Assembly: GCF_000380245.2 (NCBI RefSeq)
Contig: NZ_HG428741.1
Coordinates: forward strand, 3,324,558-3,388,557
Direction: 5' to 3'
DNA: 64,000 nt
Source: Bacillus massiliigorillae
Lineage (GTDB): Bacteria; Bacillota; Bacilli; Bacillales; DSM-1321
Shown: positions 34,184 through 41,527 of the stretch, in pieces
How the letters are laid out: every line of letters starts with the position of its first letter
Numbering within the stretch: the stretch's first letter is position 1
Notes under the pieces: model-generated
The model's database searches: none
What the model saw: the letters and a program-made list of their open reading frames with translations, nothing else
Told to the model about the DNA's origin: nothing
Position numbers and translations under genes: made by a program

Positions 34184-36586
34184 CTACACTCTTTTTACTT
34201 CTGCTAAATTCGTATGTTGAGGATTACAATGGAATGGTGATGCTTTATGAGTAGTCAATACATTGATAGCTCCTCGTCTATCTACACCTTTTTTATCAGG
34301 GTCATACCAGCCACCTTGTGGTATACCAATTACGCCTGGCATGAATCTGCTTGATACTTTGGCCGAAATAACGAATTTCCCTCGCTCATTGTAAACTTCA
34401 ACATTATCTCCATCTTTAATGCCACGTTTCTCTGCATCAATAGGATTAATCCAAAGCTCCTGTGTTTGAACTTCTTCCATCCAATCGCTTGTATCCCAAG
34501 TAGAGTGACAACGTCTCTTAACATGCCAACCGAAAACTTGAAGTGGATATTTTTTTGTTAATTCACTTTCAGGGCCTTCTTCCACTACAATATGCTTAGG
34601 AATAGCTGGAATTTCCTCAGGATTATTCATATCGAATAAATCTTTAGAGAATAGCTCAATCTTTCCAGATGGTGTTTCAAATGGGTTATTTTTAAGGTCT
34701 TTAATCTGTTTCTCAAACTTGACTACTGTAATATCTTTATATTTATACACGCCATTTTTTTGCATTTCTTCGTAACTTGGGAAATCTGGATCAACCTTTT
34801 TAGATTCTTCAATCATCCATTTAACCCATTCATCTTGTGTTCGACCTTCAGTAAATTCTTGCTCAATGCCCAATTCAGCTGCAAGCTTACTCATCCATTC
34901 GTATTCTGTTAGAGAGCCATATAACGGTTCAACTACTTTTTGAGAAAGGAAAATGTGTTGACCATAACTCCACGGTGGAACTAAGTCATTTTGTTCAAAG
35001 AACGTACAAGTTGGTAAAACGATATCTGAGTACTTAGCAGAAGGCGTCATATAAATATCAGAAGTAACAATAAATTCACATAACGACTCATCTTCTAAAA
35101 TTTCAATTGTTTTATTAATATCTGAATGTTGATTTACTAAGCAGTTACCTGCCATGTTATAAATCATTTTGATATTAGAAGGTAATGTTTGTCCTTCTTC
35201 AAGACCTTTAACACCATCAGCCGCTCCCATTTCTGTACCACGAACAATCGCATCCGTATATCTGAAACATGGAATACTTATTCCTAGTGGGTTTTCAGGA
35301 ATTGGGAATTCTTGATGTTTAACAATCGTACCGTTTGGAGCTCCGGGTCCTGCCCAACCACCGCTAATACCGATGTTTCCAGTTAAAATAGGAATAATTG
35401 AACCACCGCGCGATAGTTGCTCACCATTCATATGGCGGTTAATACCGTTCCCTTGAATCCAAGCCATTGGCTTTGTAGTCGCCACTTCACGAGCTAACTG
35501 TTTAATACGGTTTGCTGGTAAACCTGTTATTTTGGCTGCCCATTCTGGTGTTTTAGGAGTCTTATCCTTTACTCCCATTACATAGCTATAGTATGATTCA
35601 CCTGCTGGAACACCTTCGGGCATATGCGCTTCATCATGTCCGATGCAAAATGTATCAAGGAATTTTTGATCTTGAAGTTTTTCCGTAAATATTACATACG
35701 CCATTGCTGCAATTAAAGCATTGTCAGTACCTAGTTTTACAGGGAACCAATCATCAGCTAGCGCAACTTCAGTATCTGTTTTTCTTGGGTCAATTGTATA
35801 GATTTTTGCACCCTTAGCCTTTGCCATACGTAAGTACATATTGAAGTGACCAAAAATCGTTTCCGCAGGGTTCATACCATGTAAAATAATTAGCTTAGAA
35901 TCTAATAACGTATTACAGCTACTTCCTGCAGAGCTTACTCCAAAAGTGAATGGTGTCGCAGCACCATGTTGACCAGAGCTATAGTTGGAGTAACGACCTA
36001 AGAAACCACCGTCCTGTGCAAGTAAACGTTGAATAACTGTATCACCGCTACCAATTGTTCCGGTTTGCCCTGTTGCATATAAGCTAAATCTAGAAGCTGG
36101 ACCATACTTTTCTTTTATGCGATTATTTTCTTTAGCAATAATTTTAATCGCTTCGTCCCATGAAATTTCTTCAAATTTGCCCTCACCGCGTTTACCTACA
36201 CGTTTTAACGGCTTCTTGATGCGGTCAGGAGAATAAATATGCCTTCTATATCCTCTTCCACGCACACAAGCACGAATTTGTGGATATTCTTCATTATCAG
36301 CATTTTCATCTCGCGCATCATTATCTGTGCTAATCCGAACAATTTGTCCATCTTGCACATGAGCTTTGATTAGACATTTTCCTCCGCAGTTTAATGTGCT
36401 ACATGTTGGAATAATAGTAGCGTCTGCTTTACTGCTTGAGCTTGCGGCACTTGCTTTTTTTACAAGATTACTAGATACCGCAGTCCCACCAATAATTGCT
36501 GGCGTTGCAACTGCGCCTGACCATTTTAAAAACGAACGACGGTTCATCTTAAAATTTGAAATCTTTCGGAAAATATTCTCATTCAT
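34184..36586 (-). CDS. dmsA: DMSO reductase-family catalytic subunit DmsA, operon 1 (Ser ligand)
   Basis: This 800-aa Mo-bisMGD enzyme has a Tat signal NRRSFLKWSGAVATPA (about 15-47) and an N-terminal [4Fe-4S] site of Cys62, 67, 71 and 107. The metal ligand position is Ser203 in SNYSSGQHGAA, aligning with the YSTAQ serine of E. coli DmsA. The C-terminal molybdopterin dinucleotide-binding domain covers about 670-800. A serine ligand is known for DMSO/TMAO-type reductases, so an S- or N-oxide reductase is the best call. It overlaps the upstream torD1 by 8 bp. Confidence 0.93.
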   Translation of the reverse strand: MNENIFRKISNFKMNRRSFLKWSGAVATPAIIGGTAVSSNLVKKASAASSSSKADATIIPTCSTLNCGGKCLIKAHVQDGQIVRISTDNDARDENADNEEYPQIRACVRGRGYRRHIYSPDRIKKPLKRVGKRGEGKFEEISWDEAIKIIAKENNRIKEKYGPASRFSLYATGQTGTIGSGDTVIQRLLAQDGGFLGRYSNYSSGQHGAATPFTFGVSSAGSSCNTLLDSKLIILHGMNPAETIFGHFNMYLRMAKAKGAKIYTIDPRKTDTEVALADDWFPVKLGTDNALIAAMAYVIFTEKLQDQKFLDTFCIGHDEAHMPEGVPAGESYYSYVMGVKDKTPKTPEWAAKITGLPANRIKQLAREVATTKPMAWIQGNGINRHMNGEQLSRGGSIIPILTGNIGISGGWAGPGAPNGTIVKHQEFPIPENPLGISIPCFRYTDAIVRGTEMGAADGVKGLEEGQTLPSNIKMIYNMAGNCLVNQHSDINKTIEILEDESLCEFIVTSDIYMTPSAKYSDIVLPTCTFFEQNDLVPPWSYGQHIFLSQKVVEPLYGSLTEYEWMSKLAAELGIEQEFTEGRTQDEWVKWMIEESKKVDPDFPSYEEMQKNGVYKYKDITVVKFEKQIKDLKNNPFETPSGKIELFSKDLFDMNNPEEIPAIPKHIVVEEGPESELTKKYPLQVFGWHVKRRCHSTWDTSDWMEEVQTQELWINPIDAEKRGIKDGDNVEVYNERGKFVISAKVSSRFMPGVIGIPQGGWYDPDKKGVDRRGAINVLTTHKASPFHCNPQHTNLAEVKRV

Positions 36587-37268
36587 TATCTAGGTCCTCC
36601 TTTATTGTTTTAATATATTCAAAATCTTCTTCTACAAATAAGCTTAATAACAAAGCTATTCCTTTATAAAAAGGACTTGTATTCGAAGAAAGAATATCTT
36701 TCGTAAATGGAGTAATCCATCTATTCAAATGTTCCTTCATCAGCCAATATTGTGTGTACACTCCTTTGGCATACTCGTCATCTCTACCTTCTTCTTTGGC
36801 AGAAAGTGTGTAGTTAATTAAAAAATTCATAAATTCTAATTCAATCGCAATATGATCATCTGGGTCTGTATTCTCATGAATATATTGCAAACCAAAATCC
36901 GCTAATCTCTTTCGTATTTGGAATACAGGCTCACCAAAAAGAGATTTATCTCTAGTCACATAAGCCGATTCCCAAGGTGGGGCAGGAACTTTTCCTTCTT
37001 CGTTAAAGACGTAAAACGTCGCTAAGTATGCTTCTTTTTCTTCTTCAATAATTGTTTCAAGTTTTTTTCTATCTAAACTTTCAAAGAAAGAACCTAACTC
37101 CTTATTTCCCTCCGAAAGAATAGATTTGAATTCAAATGAGAGATGATTTTTCCAATGTTGTAATATTTCAATTGTTAACGGACATTGAAGAGATACTCGT
37201 AAAAATGTATAAATCGCTTCTCTCTCCTTACTTATAGAAATCAAGTTAGATTCCTGTATAGCTACCAT
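36579..37268 (-). CDS. TorD/DmsD-family molybdoenzyme chaperone, copy 1
   Basis: This 229-aa all-helical protein has the family motif region (GKVPAPPWESAYVTRD, then ENTDPDDHIAIELEFMNFLI; the E-x-DH-x-x-x-E-L-E-F block is diagnostic). TorD/DmsD proteins bind the Tat signal and apoenzyme until cofactor insertion is done. GGGAG precedes the ATG, and the gene leads the first dms operon. Confidence 0.92.
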   Translation of the reverse strand: MVAIQESNLISISKEREAIYTFLRVSLQCPLTIEILQHWKNHLSFEFKSILSEGNKELGSFFESLDRKKLETIIEEEKEAYLATFYVFNEEGKVPAPPWESAYVTRDKSLFGEPVFQIRKRLADFGLQYIHENTDPDDHIAIELEFMNFLINYTLSAKEEGRDDEYAKGVYTQYWLMKEHLNRWITPFTKDILSSNTSPFYKGIALLLSLFVEEDFEYIKTIKEDLDNE

Positions 37269-37427
37269 TTCAATACTCCCTTCTTAATGACAAAAAAAAT
37301 AATCTTACAGCATTAGTTAAGATTTCAATTGTTATTGCCTGTCATTTATCATTCTTCCTTATTTGACGAAAACATTAATATTCATTTCAAGATTAAAGAC
37401 ATCTGGTTCTATTTAACTCAGTCTCCA

Positions 37428-37443
37428 TGTGACTTCATTCACA
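37428..37443 (-). promoter_or_regulatory. Perfect Fnr-type site upstream of dms operon 1
   Basis: TGTGACTTCATTCACA matches TGTGA-N6-TCACA exactly, 160 bp before torD1. In Bacillus, Fnr activates anaerobic genes from such sites. No -10 sits at the ideal distance; TTTAAT at 37397-37392 gives about -50 for the site centre. Confidence 0.65.
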
Positions 37444-37634
37444 TAATTATTTACTTTATCTAGTTTAGCAATGACATGAAAAGAACAAAATACTATTAAT
37501 TTTATTAGTAACTAGCCTAAAAGCTAGTATTAAATCTACATACAAATACAGAATATTCTTATAATTTAGGGTAAAAAACGTATACATCGAGGAAAGTAGG
37601 AGTAAAAAGAGGAGCTTCAGCATAAGGATCATTT

Positions 37635-37695
37635 TACTTTAACAACCTAACGTGTTTTACTACGACCCTTTAGTACACGTAAGATTGTTAAAGTA
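37635..37695. repeat. 21-bp inverted repeat (hairpin)
   Basis: TACTTTAACAACCTAACGTG... (37635-37655) pairs with 37675-37695 at 19 of 21 positions around a 19-base loop. It lies after the hxlR-like gene in its direction of transcription but lacks a T run. Confidence 0.7.
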
Positions 37696-37721
37696 TAGTC
37701 ACTCTTGCATGTCAGCCTACA

Positions 37722-38102
37722 TTAGCTAACAAACTCTTTGCAAGATTTACAAGGAGATAAAGCATTTTCTTTGTCAAATTCTGTATAGGTTCTAGACCAT
37801 TGACAAATTCCATGCAAGATTGGTTTTAACGATTCTCCTTTTTCCGTTAAGATATATTCAACTTTAGGTGGCATTTGATTGTATTGTTTTCTACTTACAA
37901 TACCCTCTGCAATCAGTTCTTTCAAAGTGGATGTTAACACGGTATCTGTCACATTAGATAGTTCTTTTCGAATGGCATTATAACGCATAGTACCATTGGA
38001 CGTAATTAGACAAATAATTCTTGTTTTCCACTTCCCACCACATAATTCAATAGCATACTCTATAGGACACATCATCTCTTTTTTGATTTTAGGTTCATAC
38101 AT
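37722..38102 (-). CDS. HxlR-family transcriptional regulator
   Basis: This 126-aa winged-helix protein has CPIEYAIELCGGKWKTRII, the TLKELIAEGIVSRKQYNQMP turn and VEYILTEKGESLKPIL. The C-terminus has a CKSC pair, and Cys11 precedes the first helix, so thiol/redox sensing, known for several HxlR proteins, is possible. GGAGGGAGG precedes the ATG. A perfect inverted repeat lies in its promoter. Confidence 0.9.
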   Translation of the reverse strand: MYEPKIKKEMMCPIEYAIELCGGKWKTRIICLITSNGTMRYNAIRKELSNVTDTVLTSTLKELIAEGIVSRKQYNQMPPKVEYILTEKGESLKPILHGICQWSRTYTEFDKENALSPCKSCKEFVS

Positions 38103-38142
38103 AGTTATTCCTCCCTCCGAGCTTTCACTATCCTAAAAACAC

Positions 38143-38168
38143 TATCAATTGATGTGATTCAATTGATA
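38143..38168. promoter_or_regulatory. Perfect 10-bp inverted repeat, likely HxlR operator
   Basis: TATCAATTGA and TCAATTGATA are exact mirror arms with a 6-base spacer, 41 bp upstream of the hxlR-like start codon. Autoregulation is the simplest reading. Confidence 0.6.
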
Positions 38169-38347
38169 CAAGCAATAATATTTCCATACATTTTTTTAAA
38201 AATCAAGTGTTATCTTCAACCATCTGGTGAATAATGACTTAAGCAACCAAGCTCCTATAAAGATAAAATAGAATACAATTATTTTATCGTACAAGATGTT
38301 CTAATTATTAGATGTATAACAAGTACGAAGCATCTTAAAAGCGAAAA

Positions 38348-38394
38348 GAGGTGTCCCAAAAGTGATTAAAAAATCATTTTTGAGACAGCCTCTC
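38348..38394 (-). terminator. Family B hairpin after tatA2
   Basis: AGGTGTCCCAAAAGTGATT and AATCATTTTTGAGACAGCCT form the most complete stem of the family and directly follow the tatA2 stop. Confidence 0.75.
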
Positions 38395-38401
38395 CTTTTA
38401 A

Positions 38402-38602
38402 TTATTTCTTTTCAACTACTTTTTTCTTGTCTTCTTCAACGTCTTCCATTACGTCACTTGTTAAATCTCGTGTAGATTTTTTAAATTCACGTAATGTTTG
38501 TCCAAAAGCACGACCTACCTCTGGTAATTTCTTTGGTCCGAAAATAATTAAAGCTAAAACTAAGATTAAAATAAGGCCTGGAATACCTATATTTGATAGC
38601 AT
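38402..38602 (-). CDS. tatA: Twin-arginine translocase TatA, copy 2
   Basis: A 66-aa protein identical to copy 1 for residues 1-56, with small changes in the charged tail (EEDKKKVVEKK against EDEKKKVTEAK). The DNA differs at many third positions, so this is not a recent copy. It lies 35 bp after the second molybdoenzyme gene on the same strand, with an AAAGGGTG site before the ATG. No second tatC is present. Confidence 0.93.
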   Translation of the reverse strand: MLSNIGIPGLILILVLALIIFGPKKLPEVGRAFGQTLREFKKSTRDLTSDVMEDVEEDKKKVVEKK

Positions 38603-38637
38603 TTTAAACACCCTTTTTCTTGTATTCAAATTAACAA

Positions 38638-40692
38638 TTATTTCTTAATACCTTTAACACTGACATATATACTATTAAAAGCCATTCCTTCATAAGTTGA
38701 AGATATCTCACCCATATCAGTTGGTTTATAATACACAAGTTCATTGACAATATGATGCTCTGCTTGTACTAATAACGCAGCCGGATGCACATCTGTTGAT
38801 AATATACACTTAACCGTTATTTCTCCTTGTTTATTATAGACTTGAATGTAAGAATGATTAGTTATACCTTCTTGCCTTGCTCTTGATGGATGCATAAAGG
38901 CAATTGGTTCCTTCTCCTCTCGATTCAATAAATCCAAATTAACAAATTGCGAATTCAAATTAAATTGTCCATGATTGGTAATCAATAAAAATTGACTATT
39001 AACTGTCGATTCATTCGCTAAAATATATTGTGCCATTGGAGGTTTTCCATTTTGTAGCGCAACTTCTGAATAAAATTCAAACTTCTTCGATGGCGTTTTA
39101 AATTGGTAGTCTTGCCAAGCGATATCAGAAACATTTAAACATTTCGGTCCATCTAATAATTCCCGCCAATTACTAATTCCTAGCTGTTCATATAACTTCT
39201 CCGTAAACTCCGCATCAATAAAATCTTCAGGTTGTTTATCATAAGGAAAGGTAGAGAACCCTGGCCGCAATTCATTTAATCGTTTTGATAGCATACATGA
39301 TATTTCTAAATCACTTTTACTTTCATAATAAGGATTTATAGCAGGTTCATTTATACCTAACCATTGATGCCAATAACTCGGTACAATATCCCATTCCTCA
39401 AAATTCGTGGTTGTAGGTAATACAATATCTGAAAGCTTAGCTGTTGGTGTTAGAAACTGATCAATAGTCACAATTAATTCCATATTTAGTAGCCCTTTAT
39501 ATAGCAACCTTTGATCTGGATTTTGCGTCATGAGGTTTCGGCATGTAATCCAGAGCATTTTAATTGGTGGATCAGTTGTATCTTGCAATGCATGTGCAAA
39601 GTCATTAATATTCACAGAACGATAAGCATTTTCTTCGGTAAATCCGTGACTATAATATTGTGTAATGCGGTTTGAAAACTCCCAGTTACTCAAATCTGCA
39701 TACATGACACCACAACCTTTTTTTCCGATGTTACCCGTTATCGCCATCAGAGCATGTATAGCTCTAATATTTTGACCACCATATTTATTGCGTTGTAATC
39801 CAAAGCCAATCCATACAGTTGTTCTACGCTTCGGCTTCATATGTTTAGCTATCATCGAAACAGCATCAATTGTTAAGCCACATTCCATTAATAATGCATC
39901 TATATCTAACGTATCGCTATATTCTCTGAAGCTAGAAAACCCTTTTGTATGATTCGTGATAAAATCTTCATCATAAACACCTTGTTCGTACATAAATTTC
40001 GCCAACACCAAAGCAAAAGCTCCATCCGTACCAGGTTTTATTTGGATATAAACATCTGATTTTTTGGCTGATGCTGTATACACAGGATCAATTGTAATAA
40101 TCGTTGCTCCTCTGCTTTTGGCTTCATACAAATACTGTACAGAATGAATCGAGGTCCATATCGGATTACTTCCCCAAAGGATAATCGTATCTGCATAAGT
40201 TAATTGCTCTGGATTGGAATGCTTATAATCACCAAAATCATATATAGAAGCATCTAGCCCTGAAGGCCAGCATGGTGAGCCAACAGCTCTCGTAGTTTGC
40301 CCTAAACTATTAAAGAAGCCTTCTACACTATTATGCAAAATACCAAAATTACCCGAATACTTATTTAAGCAAAGTGATAAATTCGATTGATAACGATCAT
40401 GGAGTTCAATCATTTTGTGACAAATATGATCGATAGCTTCTTCCCAAGAAATGCGATTCCATTCACCACTTCCTCTTCTACTCTGAATCATAGGAAATTT
40501 TAAACGCTCTGGATGATACACATGCGATAAATAATTATAGCCTTTCGGACATAGCTTCCCTTTCGTATAGCCATGCTTACTATCACCTGAAACCTTAACC
40601 AATTTACCATTTACAGTGTATCCAAGCATTGAACAACTGCTATAGCAATTTCGAGGACATACATGACGTGTTATTTTCTGACTACGTTTCAC
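38638..40692 (-). CDS. Cytoplasmic molybdopterin oxidoreductase catalytic subunit with Cys ligand
   Basis: The 684-aa DMSO-reductase superfamily protein has no Tat signal. It begins directly with the [4Fe-4S] site (Cys12, 16, 20 and 48). The metal-ligand position is Cys141 in TRAVGSPCWPSGLDA, where DmsA has Ser. Later blocks (LWITCRNLMTQNPDQR, SDIVLPTTTNFEEWDI) and the C-terminal cofactor-binding domain are intact. Cysteine ligands are known in polysulfide/thiosulfate reductases, formate dehydrogenases, Nap and acetylene hydratase, so DMSO reduction should not be assumed. The GTG at 40692 lies eight bases after AAAGGAGG. It is closest in pattern to the 44528 enzyme. Confidence 0.88.
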   Translation of the reverse strand: MKRSQKITRHVCPRNCYSSCSMLGYTVNGKLVKVSGDSKHGYTKGKLCPKGYNYLSHVYHPERLKFPMIQSRRGSGEWNRISWEEAIDHICHKMIELHDRYQSNLSLCLNKYSGNFGILHNSVEGFFNSLGQTTRAVGSPCWPSGLDASIYDFGDYKHSNPEQLTYADTIILWGSNPIWTSIHSVQYLYEAKSRGATIITIDPVYTASAKKSDVYIQIKPGTDGAFALVLAKFMYEQGVYDEDFITNHTKGFSSFREYSDTLDIDALLMECGLTIDAVSMIAKHMKPKRRTTVWIGFGLQRNKYGGQNIRAIHALMAITGNIGKKGCGVMYADLSNWEFSNRITQYYSHGFTEENAYRSVNINDFAHALQDTTDPPIKMLWITCRNLMTQNPDQRLLYKGLLNMELIVTIDQFLTPTAKLSDIVLPTTTNFEEWDIVPSYWHQWLGINEPAINPYYESKSDLEISCMLSKRLNELRPGFSTFPYDKQPEDFIDAEFTEKLYEQLGISNWRELLDGPKCLNVSDIAWQDYQFKTPSKKFEFYSEVALQNGKPPMAQYILANESTVNSQFLLITNHGQFNLNSQFVNLDLLNREEKEPIAFMHPSRARQEGITNHSYIQVYNKQGEITVKCILSTDVHPAALLVQAEHHIVNELVYYKPTDMGEISSTYEGMAFNSIYVSVKGIKK

Positions 40693-40706
40693 TCACTTCG
40701 CCTCCT

Positions 40707-40862
40707 TTATCCCGTTCTTACTGGCTCTAAGACTCCAACTTTAAAACAGAAGCGTAAGCAAAGACGTTCAAGGGGAGTTTGAGAACCAGTAAGAACCCGA
40801 TTGTTTCAACTAATGCCCGGTGGGGATGAACGAAAATCCCCATCAGCAAAGTTTCACTTTAT
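40707..40862 (+). repeat. Family A repeat copy 2 in the divergent dms2 region
   Basis: TATCCCGTTCTTACTGGCTC ... AAAGTTTCACTTTATC with both hairpins (GTTCTTACTGG/CCAGTAAGAAC and CCGGTGGGGAT...ATCCCCATCAGC). The next bases (40861-40877) restart ATCCCGTTCAAACTGGC, the first bases of another copy. It abuts the ribosome-binding site of the 40692 gene. Confidence 0.8.
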
Positions 40863-40887
40863 CCCGTTCAAACTGGCAACAAAAACA

Positions 40888-40931
40888 TGTGAAAAACTTC
40901 ACATTAATCTTACTTTCTAATTCCTTATCAT
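40888..40931 (+). promoter_or_regulatory. Perfect Fnr site with a -10 at activating distance
   Basis: TGTGAAAAACTTCACA (40888-40903) matches TGTGA-N6-TCACA exactly. TATCAT at 40926-40931 places the site centre close to -41.5 of the predicted start, the class II activating position. The driven gene is the Fe-S subunit at 40958. Confidence 0.75.
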
Positions 40932-40957
40932 GTATTATTAACATTGAGGTGAGGAGT

Positions 40958-41527
40958 ATGAAGCAATTAGCATTTTTTATTGATATTAATAAATGCATCA
41001 ATTGCCATTCTTGTACGTATGCATGCAGTAACGAAAAAGAAATTGAAGATACAAAGAGAAGAAAGGTTCTATCTATTCCTCAATATCATGAACAGGATGA
41101 AATTCACTTCTCAACTTCATGCAATCATTGTGAAACGCCTGCTTGTATGCCTGTCTGCAAACAAAACTGTATTCGCAAACTTAGAAATGGCATTGTTGTG
41201 TTAGATAAGCAAAACTGTGTCGGCTGTGGAAAATGTGCTTCAGCTTGTCCTTTTCAAGCCATTATAATTAATAAAAAAACAAAGAAAGCTGATAAATGTG
41301 ACATGTGCTATAGTTTACTACAAAAAGGCGAGCAGCCAATTTGTGTGCAAACATGTATAGCAGATGCGATTTCTATTGGCAATATTCTAGAAGATTATCC
41401 TTCTGATTATAAAGCGTCGATAAAAGAATACACTATTAAGACCATTACACAACCATCTACTAGATATAAATATAATTCGCCTTCTAAGATTCACTTTTGG
41501 GCAAATGAAAGAGAGAACGAACAATGA
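40958..41527 (+). CDS. Fe-S electron-transfer subunit (DmsB-like), no anchor partner nearby
   Basis: The 189-aa protein has four cysteine groups: NKCINCHSCTYACSNEK, SCNHCETPACMPVC, NCVGCGKCASACP, and CDMC...PICVQTCIA. The family and order match DmsB. The ATG at 40958 follows GAGGTGAGGAG. It is divergent from the Tat-less catalytic subunit and overlaps the PucR gene by four bases. No DmsC is encoded with it, so a soluble A-B complex is inferred. Confidence 0.88.
   Translation: MKQLAFFIDINKCINCHSCTYACSNEKEIEDTKRRKVLSIPQYHEQDEIHFSTSCNHCETPACMPVCKQNCIRKLRNGIVVLDKQNCVGCGKCASACPFQAIIINKKTKKADKCDMCYSLLQKGEQPICVQTCIADAISIGNILEDYPSDYKASIKEYTIKTITQPSTRYKYNSPSKIHFWANERENEQ

Larger units (their letters stand above)
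37269..37721. other. Regulatory region of dms operon 1 with an unexplained long hairpin
   Basis: About 450 bp without a gene. It holds a perfect Fnr-type site (37428-37443) and, nearer the hxlR-like gene, a 21-bp-arm inverted repeat (37635-37695). The remainder shows short AT-rich repeats only. Confidence 0.6.

Noticed and set aside
38638..40692. Calling enzyme 2 an acetylene hydratase because its ligand is Cys141
   Set aside because: The matching residue number is coincidence: the Fe-S spacing here is C-x3-C-x3-C, and Cys ligands occur in many subfamilies.
4271..40877. Family A repeats as a CRISPR array
   Set aside because: Copies are dispersed over 36 kb, about 155 bp long, without regular spacers or cas genes.
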